Source: JBCBSZ01 sp039185015
GTDB lineage: Bacteria; Actinomycetota; Acidimicrobiia; Acidimicrobiales; Poriferisodalaceae
Length of the DNA: 64,000 nt
NCBI GenBank assembly: GCA_039185015.1
Contig: JBCDAU010000027.1
Span: 1 to 64,000, forward strand
Direction: 5' to 3'
Within the stretch, counting starts at the first letter, position 1; each line of letters begins with the position of its first letter. A program made the translations under genes and the position numbers. The notes below the pieces were generated by a model. The model was not told the origin of the DNA. It worked only from the letters and a program-made list of their open reading frames with translations, and did not search any database. This document shows, in pieces, positions 25,017-33,655 of the stretch.

Positions 25017-25949
25017 TCAGCGCTCCCCCGGATCGCCCGGACGGTCACGGAGGGATAACGCGACGGCAACGTGGGCGGCCACCGTGGCGTCGTGCTCGAC
25101 GAGTGCGAGGTTGGCGCCGACCGTGCGTCCGTCGGTCGCCTCGGCCAGCGCCCCGAGCACCATCGGCGTCACCGCACCGCCGCGGACACCCACCCGATCG
25201 GCCTCGGCGAGGACCTCGGCGATGACCGGCGCCAGCTCCTCGCGCGGGATGCCGGCGTCGGCCGGGATGGGGGCAGTGAGCAGGACGCCTCCTTGTCCGA
25301 GCTCCCAGCGCGCCGACGCGATCGCCGCGACCTCTGCGGCGTCGTCGGCCCGGTGCGGGAGCGGCTCACCGCTCGACGGGCTCCAGAACGCCGGGAGCTC
25401 GTCGCAGCGCCAGCCGAGGACGGCCACGCCGCGGGTGTCGAGCTCCTCGAGGGTGCGTGGCAGGTCGAGGAACGCCTTCGCGCCGGCGCAGACGGTCACG
25501 ACCGGATGCCGGGCGAGCGCGTCGAGATCTGCGCTCACGTCGCCGGTGAGCGGTGCGTCGTGGTGCACGCCACCGATGCCGCCCGTCGCGAACGAGCGGA
25601 TGCCGGTGAGCGAGCAGATGGCCAGCGTCGCCGAGACGGTGGTGACGCCGACCGGCCACCGCTGACCGAGCGCCACGCCGAGGTCCCGCTCGGCGACCTT
25701 GCGATCGGCGGCGAGGAGCCGGTCGTGATCGCCCTCGTCGAGGCCGACGTGGACGACGCCGTCGAGCACGGCGCACACCGCCGGGACCGCACCGGCGCCC
25801 CGCACGGCCAGCAGGCTGCGGTCGAGGGCCTCGGCGTTGCGGGGGGCGGGCAGGCCGAGGGTGCTGTAGACGGTCGACTCGAGCGCCACGACCGGGTGTC
25901 CGCCGGCGAGCGCGTCGGCGATCTCGGGATGGAGTTGGATGGGCGGCAC
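25017..25949 (-). CDS. psuG: Pseudouridine-5'-phosphate glycosidase
   Basis: Splits the C-C glycosidic bond of pseudouridine 5'-phosphate to uracil and ribose 5-phosphate. The 310 residues match PsuG along their length: VVALESTVYSTLGLPAPRN at the N-terminus, the TVSATLAICSLTGIRSFATGGIGGVH core, VCAGAKAFLDLPRTLEEL and the C-terminal TPMVLGALAEATDGRTVGANLAL. GTG at 25949 has GAGGAG upstream and lies 9 bases after the kinase stop. With the kinase and upp it forms a complete route from pseudouridine to UMP. Confidence 0.95.
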   Translation of the reverse strand: MPPIQLHPEIADALAGGHPVVALESTVYSTLGLPAPRNAEALDRSLLAVRGAGAVPAVCAVLDGVVHVGLDEGDHDRLLAADRKVAERDLGVALGQRWPVGVTTVSATLAICSLTGIRSFATGGIGGVHHDAPLTGDVSADLDALARHPVVTVCAGAKAFLDLPRTLEELDTRGVAVLGWRCDELPAFWSPSSGEPLPHRADDAAEVAAIASARWELGQGGVLLTAPIPADAGIPREELAPVIAEVLAEADRVGVRGGAVTPMVLGALAEATDGRTVGANLALVEHDATVAAHVAVALSLRDRPGDPGER

Positions 25950-25958
25950 CGGGGCTCC

Positions 25959-26822
25959 TCAGTCGTCACGTCGGGCGCGCAGCAGGCGCGACGCCGCCGC
26001 GTGACCGTACCGGACCGCATCCTCGACGCCGCTTCCCCGTACCAGCGCGGCGAGGAGCCCGCCGGCGAACGCATCCCCTGCCCCCGTCGTGTCCACTCCC
26101 CGGATCGCCTCGGTCGCAACGACGGTCCGCCCACCGTCCGACAGCAGCTCCGCTCCGTCGGGCCCGAGCTTCACGATCCGCACCGGCACGTGGTCCATCC
26201 ACGAGTCGGGCCAGCCCAACGCCGTCGCCTCGTCGACGTTGGCGACCAGCACGTCGACGGCGAGCTCGTGGCACGACGACCCGAGCTGCTGCACCCCCGC
26301 GCGATCGAGCAGGCTGACCGACGAGGCGTCCACCGAACGCCAGGCCCCGTCGGGCGCACGACGGAGCGCAGCGCGTGATGCCTCCGCCAGGGCTCCCCCG
26401 CCCAGCAGCCCGTACGCGGGGACGTGGACCGCGCCGACGTCGTCGAGCAGGCGGGTGGGCAGCTCGACCAGGGAGTCGGCCGCCCCCCGATCGGTGAGCA
26501 TCGAGCGCTCCCCGTGCGGATCGACGAGCGCGACGACCGTGCCGGTCCGACCCCGTCGCTCCACGTGGACGTCGACCCCGGCGTCGACGAGCTCGCCGAC
26601 GGCCAGTCGACCGGCCGCGTCGTCGCCGACCGCTCCGGCGAAGCGGGCCGCACCACCGGCGTCGACGACGGAGACGGCGACGTTGGCCGCCGATCCGCCC
26701 CGACGGACGTGCACCGTCGAGGTCGTGTCACCTCGGGGCACGAGGTCCGAGCCGACGTCGACGGCGACGTCGAGGACCAGATCGCCGACGGTCAGCACGA
26801 CGCCGCCGGCCCGGCCGGTCAC
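25959..26822 (-). CDS. psuK: PfkB-family kinase, probable pseudouridine kinase
   Basis: Ribokinase-fold kinase, 287 residues, with GDLVLDVAV at the N-terminus, the RRGGSAANVAV glycine motif, and DTTGAGDAFAGG with the catalytic aspartate. Sequence alone says PfkB family; the assignment to pseudouridine kinase rests on its place directly between upp and psuG, the same arrangement (kinase next to glycosidase) as known psuK-psuG operons. The GTG at 26822 overlaps the upp stop as GTGA. A ribokinase-like role for the released ribose is an alternative. Confidence 0.82.
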   Translation of the reverse strand: MTGRAGGVVLTVGDLVLDVAVDVGSDLVPRGDTTSTVHVRRGGSAANVAVSVVDAGGAARFAGAVGDDAAGRLAVGELVDAGVDVHVERRGRTGTVVALVDPHGERSMLTDRGAADSLVELPTRLLDDVGAVHVPAYGLLGGGALAEASRAALRRAPDGAWRSVDASSVSLLDRAGVQQLGSSCHELAVDVLVANVDEATALGWPDSWMDHVPVRIVKLGPDGAELLSDGGRTVVATEAIRGVDTTGAGDAFAGGLLAALVRGSGVEDAVRYGHAAASRLLRARRDD

Positions 26823-27451
26823 TTCGTGCCGAAGATGCGATCGCCGGCGTCGCCGAGACCGGGGACGATGTAGGCGTGGTCGTCGAGGTGGCTGTCGAGT
26901 GCGGCCAACCAGATCGGCACGTCGGGATGTCGCTGCTGCATCACCTCGACCCCCTCGGGTGCCCCGATGAGGCAGAGGAGCCTCAGCGACTGGGCACCGG
27001 CCTCCTTGAGGCGGTCGATCGCCGCTGCGGCGCTCCCACCGGTGGCGAGCATCGGGTCGACCACGACCACGTCGCGCTCCGCGAGGTCCTGGGGCATCTT
27101 CATGTAGTACTCGACCGGGAGGTGGGTCTCGGGGTCCCGGTAGAGGCCGATGTGCCCGACCCGGGCCGATGGCACGAGCGGCAGGATCCCGTCGACCATC
27201 GCCAGGCCCGCCCGCAGGATCGCGACCACGGCGAGCTTCTTGCCCGAGAGCTGGTGTCCCTCGGCGACGGCCAACGGGGTCTGGACGTCGATCGTCTCGG
27301 TCTCGAGGTCGCGCAGCGACTCGTACGCCATCAGCATCGTGATCTCGTGGGCGAGCGAGCGGAAGGCCGAGACGGGCGTGTCGACGTCGCGCAGCAGCGA
27401 GACCTTGTGACGGATGAGGGGATGGTCGAGGACCGACACGGGAGCGTTCAT
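26819..27451 (-). CDS. upp: Uracil phosphoribosyltransferase
   Basis: Makes UMP from uracil and PRPP. The 210 residues carry the family blocks HPLIRHKVSLLRD, LAVVAILRAGLAMVDG, the flexible loop with YYMKMP, the PRPP loop VVVDPMLATGGSA and the uracil-binding YIVPGLGDAGDRIFGT at the C-terminus. It is the first gene of upp-psuK-psuG and would take up the uracil released by PsuG, as well as free uracil. Confidence 0.97.
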   Translation of the reverse strand: MNAPVSVLDHPLIRHKVSLLRDVDTPVSAFRSLAHEITMLMAYESLRDLETETIDVQTPLAVAEGHQLSGKKLAVVAILRAGLAMVDGILPLVPSARVGHIGLYRDPETHLPVEYYMKMPQDLAERDVVVVDPMLATGGSAAAAIDRLKEAGAQSLRLLCLIGAPEGVEVMQQRHPDVPIWLAALDSHLDDHAYIVPGLGDAGDRIFGTK

Positions 27452-27491
27452 GGTCGGTCAGCTTCGCGCCGCTGTGTTGCGGCCGCGCGAC

Positions 27492-28496
27492 TCAACCGAG
27501 GAGGTCGGCCACCGCATCGTGCAGGGTGATCGCCGGGCGGGCGCCGACGTGGCTGATCACCTCGGCCGCGGCGATGGACGCCAGCCGTCCGCAGAGCTCC
27601 AACGGCAGCTCCTTGGCCAGGCCGAAGAGGAACCCCGCTGCGTAGAGATCACCGGCACCCGTGGTGTCGAGCACTCGCTCGACCGGCTCGGCGTCGACCT
27701 TGATGACGTCGTCGGGGGTCACGATCAGGGAGCCCTCCGCGCTCATCGTGATCGCCGCCAGATCGCACTGCTGCCGGACGCGCTCGACGGCAGCATCGAG
27801 GTCGTCGACCTCGTACAACGAGCGGATCTCGTCGGTGTTGGCGAAGAGCAGGTCGACCTCGTGCTCGACGAGCGTGAGGAAGGACTCGCGGTGCCGGTCG
27901 ACGCAGAAGCTGTCCGAGAGGGTCAGCGACACGCGGGCGCCGCCCTCACGTGCGACCCGCGCGACGCGCAGCATCGCCTCCTGCGGGTCGGGGCGATCCC
28001 AGAGGTAGCCCTCGAGGTACACCTCGCGGGCCCGGCGCACGATCGAGTCGTCGATGTCGCTCGGGTGCATCTCGACCGAGGCGCCGAGGTAGGTGTTCAT
28101 GGTCCGCTCGGCGTCGGGCGTGACGAGGATCAGGCACCGGCCGGTCGGGGCACCCTCGATGGCCGGGCTCACGACGGGCTCGACGCCCGTGGCCTTGAGG
28201 TCGTGGAGGAAGACCTCGCCGAGCTGGTCGTCGCAGACCTTGCCGAAGTAGGCGGCGGTGCCGCCGAACGACGCCACGCCGACCATGGTGTTGGCGGCCG
28301 ACCCGCCGGACACCTCGATGCCCGCACCCATGTCGGCGTAGAGCTTCTCGGCCCGCTCGGTCTCGATGAGGTTCATCGAGCCCTTCACGAGGCCGTGGTC
28401 GGCGACCATCTCGTCGGTCTCGTGGGAGATCACGTCGACGAGTGCGTTGCCGATGCCGACGACGTCGATCGGCTCGTCGGCCGCGTGCTGGTCCAT
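27492..28496 (-). CDS. Adenosine kinase-like PfkB family sugar/nucleoside kinase
   Basis: A 334-residue ribokinase-fold enzyme closest in pattern to adenosine kinases: IDVVGIGNALVDV, the NLIETERAEKLYADMG region, SGGSAANTMVGVASFGG and DTTGAGDLYAAGFLFGL. It would phosphorylate adenosine (or another nucleoside) to the monophosphate, which fits the adjacent nucleoside importer and salvage genes. ATG at 28496 has AGGAG eight bases upstream; the frame remains open to 28526 but with no support. About 40 bases separate it from upp, so all may form one transcript. Exact substrate uncertain. Confidence 0.87.
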   Translation of the reverse strand: MDQHAADEPIDVVGIGNALVDVISHETDEMVADHGLVKGSMNLIETERAEKLYADMGAGIEVSGGSAANTMVGVASFGGTAAYFGKVCDDQLGEVFLHDLKATGVEPVVSPAIEGAPTGRCLILVTPDAERTMNTYLGASVEMHPSDIDDSIVRRAREVYLEGYLWDRPDPQEAMLRVARVAREGGARVSLTLSDSFCVDRHRESFLTLVEHEVDLLFANTDEIRSLYEVDDLDAAVERVRQQCDLAAITMSAEGSLIVTPDDVIKVDAEPVERVLDTTGAGDLYAAGFLFGLAKELPLELCGRLASIAAAEVISHVGARPAITLHDAVADLLG

Positions 28497-28611
28497 GTGG
28501 AGAGCTCCTGTCGAAGAACGAGTCACGGTAGCGGTCGGGCTCGGCTGCGCGCCGCCTCCGGGCGCGCGCTCCCGGTAGTGTCGGCGGTTCCGTCTGCTGC
28601 TGGAGTACCAG

Positions 28612-31125
28612 GTGTCAGAGCCCTCCCCTCATCGCCTGCCGCGGGCCGTGCGCCCCGTCCGCTACGAGCTGCGACTCGACCCGGATCTGGCGTCGGCGAG
28701 CTTCCTCGGGACGGTCGAGATCGAGGCCGTCGTCGACGCCGCGACCAGCGAGATCGTGCTCAACGCCGCCGACCTCGAGATCGACGCGGCAACGGTCGTG
28801 GCGGGTGCGGAGGTGCACGAGCCGGCAGCGGTGCTGCTCGCCGACCAGGAACGGCTCGTACTCGACGTCGGCGCGGAGCTCGCCCCCGGTCCCATCACGA
28901 TCGCCCTCACGTTCCGCGGTGTGCTGAACGACCAGCTCCGGGGCTTCTACCGGTCGACCTGGACCGACGACGACGGCGCCGAGCACGTGCTCGCCACCAC
29001 GCAGTTCGAGTCGACCAACGCCCGCCGAGCGTTCCCGTGCTTCGACGAGCCCGACCGCAAGGCGGTGTTCGGGGTCTCGATCGCCGTGCCGGTCGGGCTC
29101 CAGGCGGTCTCCTGCGGGCCCGAGGTCGAGCGCGCACCCCTCGACGACGGCCGCACGCTGGTCCGGTTCGGCGACACGATGGTCATGTCGACCTACCTCG
29201 TCGCGTTCGTGGTCGGCGAGCTCGAGATCACCGATCCGGTCGACGTCGGCGGCGTGCCGCTGCGGGTCGTGCACGTGCCCGGCAAGGGCGACCTCACCGG
29301 CTTCGCGCTCGAGTGCGGCGCCTTCTCGCTCGCCTGGCTGGCCGAGTACTTCGACATCCCCTACCCGGGCGAGAAGGTCGACCTCGTCGCGATCCCCGAC
29401 TTCGCGTTCGGGGCCATGGAGAACCTGGGCTGCGTCACGTTCCGCGAGGCGCTGTTGCTCACCGATCCCGACCAGGCCACCCAGGCCGAGCTGGGACGCA
29501 TCGGGCTGGTGATCGCCCACGAGCTGGCCCACATGTGGTTCGGCGACCTGGTGACCATGGAGTGGTGGGACGGCATCTGGCTGAAGGAGGCGTTCGCCAC
29601 CTTCATGGAGATGGCGTGCATCGATGCCTGGAAGCCCGAGTGGCGTCAGTGGGAGCAGTTCACGATCGAGCGGGCTGCGGCGATGGACACCGACACGCTC
29701 CACACCACCCGCGCCATCGAGTTCCCGGTCAGCTCCCCGGACGAGGCCGAGGCGATGTACGACATCCTCACCTACGAGAAGGGGGCGTCGATCGTTCGGA
29801 TGCTCGAGCAGTACCTGACGCCCGAGCGCTTCCGGGACGGTGTGCGGGCCTACCTCTCGGCTCACGAGTACGGCAACACCCGCAACAGCGACCTCTGGGA
29901 CGCCATCGAAGCGGCGACCGGCGATCCGGTGCGCTCGACCATGGACACCTGGATCCTCCAGGGCGGCCACCCGGTCATCGATGCCGACGTCGACGAGCGG
30001 GGGCTGCGACTCGAGCAGCGCCGCAGTCTCTACCTCGACGACGGCGACGACGAGCGCCGATGGTCGGTCCCGGTCGTCGTCCGCGCTGGTGACGAGATCC
30101 ACCGTCGGCTCCTCGTCGACCGACGCGAGACGATCCTGCTCGACGAGCCCGTGACGGCCGTCGTCAACGCCGGTGGTCACGGCTTCTATCGCGTCGACTA
30201 CGGCGCGTCGATGCGAGCGGCCCTCCTGGTCGACGCCGCCGAGCGGCTCACGACCGTCGAGCGCTTCGGGCTCGTCGACGACACGTGGGCGGCCGTGCTC
30301 GCCGGCCGGCTCCCCGCTTCGTCGTTCATGGAGCTCGCCCGGGCGCTCACCTTCGAGGATCAGCTCCCCGTGTGGCGGGCGCTCGGCGCCGGCCTGCGCG
30401 CCGTCGGCCGGCTCGTGCCCGACGGCGACCTCGACCTCTACCGGAGCGTGATGGTCGACCTGGTCCGGCCGGCGCTCGACATCTCCGGGTTGGAGCCCGC
30501 CGACGGCGAGGGCCCCCTCGAACGCCAGCTCAGGGGCCTCCTCGTCGAGCTGGCGGGTGCCGTCGGCTGCGATCCCGAGGTCGTCGAGCTCGCTCGAGGC
30601 TGGGAAGCCGACCCGACGACCGAGCCCGAGCTCGCCGCCTCGTCGATCCGGGTCGTCGCCGCGCACGGGACCGACGCCGACCACGCGTCCTTCGTCGAGC
30701 GGTTCCGCTCACCCCGCAACCCGCAGGAGCAGCTGCGCTACCTCTACGCCCTGGCCCTGTTCCCGGACCGCAGCCAGCTCGACCGGACCCTCGAGCTCGC
30801 CGTCGGCGAGGTCCGCAGCCAGAACGTGCCGTTCCTCTTGGCGCACACGCTCGGCAACCGGGAGCACGGTCCGGCGACCTGGTCGTGGGTGGAGGAGCAC
30901 TGGGACGATCTGCTCGAGCGGCTCCCCTCGAACACGATCAGCCGGCTGCTCAGCGGGATCAGGTGGCTCGTCACCGAGCCGACCGTGACCGCCGTGACCG
31001 GCTTCCTCGCCGAGCACCCGGTGGCGTCGGGGCAGCCGACGGTCGACCAGTACGTCGAGAAGCTGCGGGTCCACGCTGAGCTGCACCGACGCGAGCAGGG
31101 TCGGATCACCGCCGGCCTCGGTTGA
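28612..31125 (+). CDS. pepN: M1-family aminopeptidase (aminopeptidase N type)
   Basis: Zinc metallo-aminopeptidase that removes N-terminal residues from peptides. The exopeptidase motif GAMEN is at 267-271 and zinc ligands are in HELAHMWFGD (HELAH 303-307) with the distal glutamate in LKEAFAT (E326). The C-terminal half is the helical ERAP1-like domain, ending at residue 837. No signal peptide, so cytosolic. GTG at 28612 has GGAG eight bases upstream, and TAGTGT lies about 30 bases upstream as a possible -10 box. It is divergent from the kinase gene and is followed by a strong hairpin. Confidence 0.95.
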   Translation: MSEPSPHRLPRAVRPVRYELRLDPDLASASFLGTVEIEAVVDAATSEIVLNAADLEIDAATVVAGAEVHEPAAVLLADQERLVLDVGAELAPGPITIALTFRGVLNDQLRGFYRSTWTDDDGAEHVLATTQFESTNARRAFPCFDEPDRKAVFGVSIAVPVGLQAVSCGPEVERAPLDDGRTLVRFGDTMVMSTYLVAFVVGELEITDPVDVGGVPLRVVHVPGKGDLTGFALECGAFSLAWLAEYFDIPYPGEKVDLVAIPDFAFGAMENLGCVTFREALLLTDPDQATQAELGRIGLVIAHELAHMWFGDLVTMEWWDGIWLKEAFATFMEMACIDAWKPEWRQWEQFTIERAAAMDTDTLHTTRAIEFPVSSPDEAEAMYDILTYEKGASIVRMLEQYLTPERFRDGVRAYLSAHEYGNTRNSDLWDAIEAATGDPVRSTMDTWILQGGHPVIDADVDERGLRLEQRRSLYLDDGDDERRWSVPVVVRAGDEIHRRLLVDRRETILLDEPVTAVVNAGGHGFYRVDYGASMRAALLVDAAERLTTVERFGLVDDTWAAVLAGRLPASSFMELARALTFEDQLPVWRALGAGLRAVGRLVPDGDLDLYRSVMVDLVRPALDISGLEPADGEGPLERQLRGLLVELAGAVGCDPEVVELARGWEADPTTEPELAASSIRVVAAHGTDADHASFVERFRSPRNPQEQLRYLYALALFPDRSQLDRTLELAVGEVRSQNVPFLLAHTLGNREHGPATWSWVEEHWDDLLERLPSNTISRLLSGIRWLVTEPTVTAVTGFLAEHPVASGQPTVDQYVEKLRVHAELHRREQGRITAGLG

Positions 31126-31135
31126 GAATTGCGGC

Positions 31136-31157
31136 GGCCCCCGCCGGAGCGGGGGCC
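31136..31157 (+). terminator. Strong hairpin after the aminopeptidase gene
   Basis: Perfect 9-bp stem GGCCCCCGC/GCGGGGGCC with a CGGA loop, starting 10 bases after the stop codon; no T-run. The rest of the gap to 31335 between the convergent genes shows nothing else. Confidence 0.7.
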
Positions 31158-31335
31158 GTATCGATCCGGGACCGGAACCGCCGTGGAGACGAGGAGGGAA
31201 GTCGTCGTTCGGCGTATCGACGGTCGAGCTCCGGAGACACCCGACGAAGCGTTCGCCGCGCCGCCGACCCCGGATCTACCGCAGGGGATCCGTCGGCCGG
31301 TGGGCGATGACCTGAAGCGTTCGCCCGACTTCTCC

Positions 31336-33225
31336 TCAGGGGAGGGTCGTCGAGGTGCTGGTGGTCGACTCCTCGCCGGCACCACCGGTCTCGCCGTCCT
31401 CGTCGTCGGCACCACCGGTGTCGCCGTCACCGGCGCCGCTCGGACCGCCCAGGGGATCCTCGGTGGTCGAGGTGGTCGCCGGCTCGGTGGTCGTCGTGGT
31501 CGCCTCGGGCTCGGTGGTCGAGGTGGTCGACTCCGGCTCGGTGGTCGTGGTGGTGGTCGTCGTCGACTCCGGCACCGTCGTGGTGGTGGTCGTGGTCGAC
31601 TCCGGCACCGTCGTGGTGGTCGGGGTCGTGGTCGACTCCGGCACCGTCGTGGTGGTCGTCTCCTCGATCGGCACCTCGGTGACCTCGGGCTCGATCACGA
31701 TGATCGTGGCCGACTCCGTGGTGGCCGGAGCCTCGATCTCGATGGGGTCGAGCGGCGAGACCGCGATCTCGTCACCGTCGATCTCGGCGACGATGCCGGC
31801 CGGCTCGGCGGGGACCGTCGTGTCGGGGAGAGCAGCCGGGACGGTGGTGGTGGCGGCGATGGCACCGCCGACGCCGACGGCGGCCTTGACCGTGTCGAGC
31901 AACGTGCTCGCGATGCCCGGATCGGCGATCTCGGGCGGAGGCGGTGGAGCGTCGACGATCTCGGGCGTCGGCGGCACGGCGGCGCTGGCCGTCGAGCCGG
32001 CCTTTGCGCTCGCTGCGGCGGCGCCGGACGAGGCGCTGGAACCACTGCCGGCACCGGCGAGCGTGCCGCTCTGCCACCCGGTGACGGGCCCGGTCGGGGT
32101 GAGACCGGCGGCCGAGCTCGAGGAGCTGGCGCCCGCACCGGCCGTCGACGACACCGAACCGGCGGTGGACGACGAGCCCGCAGCGGCGGAGCTGGACGAG
32201 CTGGCGCCGGCACCGGCCGAGGTCGAACCGCCGGCCACCGAGGTCGGCGCACCGCTCGAGGCGGTGGACGACGTGGCCGTGGACGAGGTCGACGACGACG
32301 TGGACGATGCCTGGTTGGCCGGGTGCTGGGCCTGGCTCGACGTAGGTGAGTTCTGGCTCGGGTTGCTCGACGACTCGCCGTCGGAGCCGTCACCGTCGAG
32401 GTCGCCGGTGAAGGCACCGAAGCCGAGGGCGTCGCTCATGGCGTCGAGGGTGCGCTCGCGCATGCCGGCGGCGACCGGCACGAGCGGGGCGACCGACAGC
32501 AGCGCCATCGGCGCCGCGACCCGGTCCTTGGTCGACGAGCAGACCTCGCAGCGCTCGAGGTGGCGGGAGATCCGCTTTCGCCAACGGGGCGTGATGGAGC
32601 CGTCCCAGTCGGCGAGCAGCTCGCGCAGCTCGACGCAGTTGCCGCGACCGTGGCGGGCGACCACGACGGCGCCCAGGGAGCGGGCGAAGCGGTCGCGAAC
32701 CCGGAACGAGCGAGCGTGGACCTGCTCGGCCCGCATGTCGAGGACGTCGCCGGCCTCCTCCGGGGAGAGCTCGTGGCGGTAGAGCAGGTGGAGCAGGACG
32801 CGGTCCTTCTCCTCCAGCCCCGCGGCCGCGTCGTCGACGAGGCGACGCAGCTCGTCGCGCTCGGCCTCGGTCAGCGGGCCGTCGACCATGGGGTCGCCGA
32901 CGGTCACTTCGAGCCCCATCGGCTCGGTGCGTCGACTTCGCAGGTGAGCGAGGGCGTGGCGTCGGGTGATGCGGTAGAGCCAGGGCCGGAGCTTGTCGGG
33001 GTCGCGGAGCTGGTCGATCCGCTGCGCAGCGCCCACGAAGGCGTCGTGCACGACGTCCTCGGCCCCGGACGGGCCGACGATCGCTCGGGCCAGGTCGGTG
33101 AGACGGAGCGCGTAGCGGTCGTAGATCGCTGCGAGGGCAGCCTGATCTCCGTCGCGCACCCGCTCGACCAGCTCACGATCGCTGGCGGCGCTGGTTCTGA
33201 GTTGTCCGAGTCTGCGTGTCGCCAC
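31336..33225 (-). CDS. ECF sigma factor fused to zinc anti-sigma domain and long Thr/Ser/Glu-rich tail
   Basis: Residues 15-100 are sigma region 2 (DRELVERVRDGDQAALAAIY, YRITRRHALAHLRSR) and about 120-185 region 4. Residues 190-232 hold a zinc-binding anti-sigma (ZAS) module with the HxxxCxxC motif HLERCEVC (222-229). A hydrophobic stretch at about 236-255 could be a membrane helix. The remaining 370 residues are low complexity: Ser/Ala blocks, then Pro-rich, then VPEST/TTTT repeats, ending in an acidic tail. If 236-255 crosses the membrane, the tail would be outside and the sigma domain inside. GTG at 33225 follows GGGAGGGAG. Multi-domain ECF factors with C-terminal membrane extensions are known in actinobacteria; the target regulon is unknown. 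Confidence 0.9.
   Translation of the reverse strand: MATRRLGQLRTSAASDRELVERVRDGDQAALAAIYDRYALRLTDLARAIVGPSGAEDVVHDAFVGAAQRIDQLRDPDKLRPWLYRITRRHALAHLRSRRTEPMGLEVTVGDPMVDGPLTEAERDELRRLVDDAAAGLEEKDRVLLHLLYRHELSPEEAGDVLDMRAEQVHARSFRVRDRFARSLGAVVVARHGRGNCVELRELLADWDGSITPRWRKRISRHLERCEVCSSTKDRVAAPMALLSVAPLVPVAAGMRERTLDAMSDALGFGAFTGDLDGDGSDGESSSNPSQNSPTSSQAQHPANQASSTSSSTSSTATSSTASSGAPTSVAGGSTSAGAGASSSSSAAAGSSSTAGSVSSTAGAGASSSSSAAGLTPTGPVTGWQSGTLAGAGSGSSASSGAAAASAKAGSTASAAVPPTPEIVDAPPPPPEIADPGIASTLLDTVKAAVGVGGAIAATTTVPAALPDTTVPAEPAGIVAEIDGDEIAVSPLDPIEIEAPATTESATIIVIEPEVTEVPIEETTTTTVPESTTTPTTTTVPESTTTTTTTVPESTTTTTTTTEPESTTSTTEPEATTTTTEPATTSTTEDPLGGPSGAGDGDTGGADDEDGETGGAGEESTTSTSTTLP
31440..31680 (-). 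repeat. Low-complexity coding repeat (VPEST/TTTT units)
   Basis: Degenerate runs of Thr codons alternate with VPEST or EPEST about every 10-14 residues in the tail of the sigma-factor fusion. The imperfect repeats stay in frame and give the region a skewed composition compared with the rest of the window. Confidence 0.75.
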
Positions 33226-33484
33226 GCGGCGCTCCCTCCCCACGTTTCCGGATCGGCGCCGAGGTGGGGCGTGCGCCGGTCCACGAACCCTGCGATCACT
33301 GGCGCGCCGCCCGCGCCGCTGGCGGCGCACGTTGCACGATCACGAGGTTCGGGGTACTGCCCCACCATTGAAGCCGATGCGGGGGCCGCGCGCGTGACAG
33401 CTTCGCGAAGAACTCGCCAGTACCGGCGAGGCATGCGCGCGCAGACCTGTTCCATCGCAGGAGATGACGCGTGAGGACCCCTCG

Positions 33485-33505
33485 ATCTCGCGAAAACCGC
33501 GAGAT
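33485..33505. promoter_or_regulatory. Perfect inverted repeat before a small membrane peptide gene
   Basis: ATCTCGCG and CGCGAGAT, 8 bases each, flank AAAAC. A run of six T lies ten bases further on the plus side, too far for a standard terminator. It could be an operator or an RNA hairpin in the leader of the small gene at 33523. Confidence 0.45.
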
Positions 33506-33522
33506 GTGTCAGGATTTTTTCC

Positions 33523-33648
33523 GTGAGATTGCTGCGCTACCGCCGCCTGGGCCCCCGATACGAGATCTACGCATCGATCGTGGCGGTCATCGCGGCCGCC
33601 GCCGCAGTGGTCGCCGTCTGCCTCTGGGCGCTCGGACAAGCCCCCTGA
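33523..33648 (+). CDS. Possible 41-residue single-pass membrane peptide
   Basis: GTG at 33523 opens a 41-codon frame: a basic N-terminus (RLLRYRRLGPRYEIYA) followed by one hydrophobic helix IVAVIAAAAAVVAVCLWALG and a stop at 33646-33648. AGGA lies eight bases before the start. The positive-inside pattern is what a real small membrane protein shows. It faces the sigma-factor fusion across a 300-base gap (33226-33522) that must hold the promoters of both, and ends 8 bases before the convergent oxidoreductase gene. No family is recognised. Confidence 0.5.
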   Translation: MRLLRYRRLGPRYEIYASIVAVIAAAAAVVAVCLWALGQAP

Positions 33649-33655
33649 CCAGGGC

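Noticed and set aside
28615..30684. 689-residue open frame on the minus strand
   Set aside because: It lies fully opposite the M1 aminopeptidase gene and its product is low-complexity Arg/Gly/Asp text with no family motifs; GC-rich antisense artefact.
33485..33520. Inverted repeat plus T6 as an intrinsic terminator
   Set aside because: The T-run starts ten bases after the stem, and no plus-strand gene ends nearby, so a terminator here has nothing to stop; kept only as a possible regulatory element.
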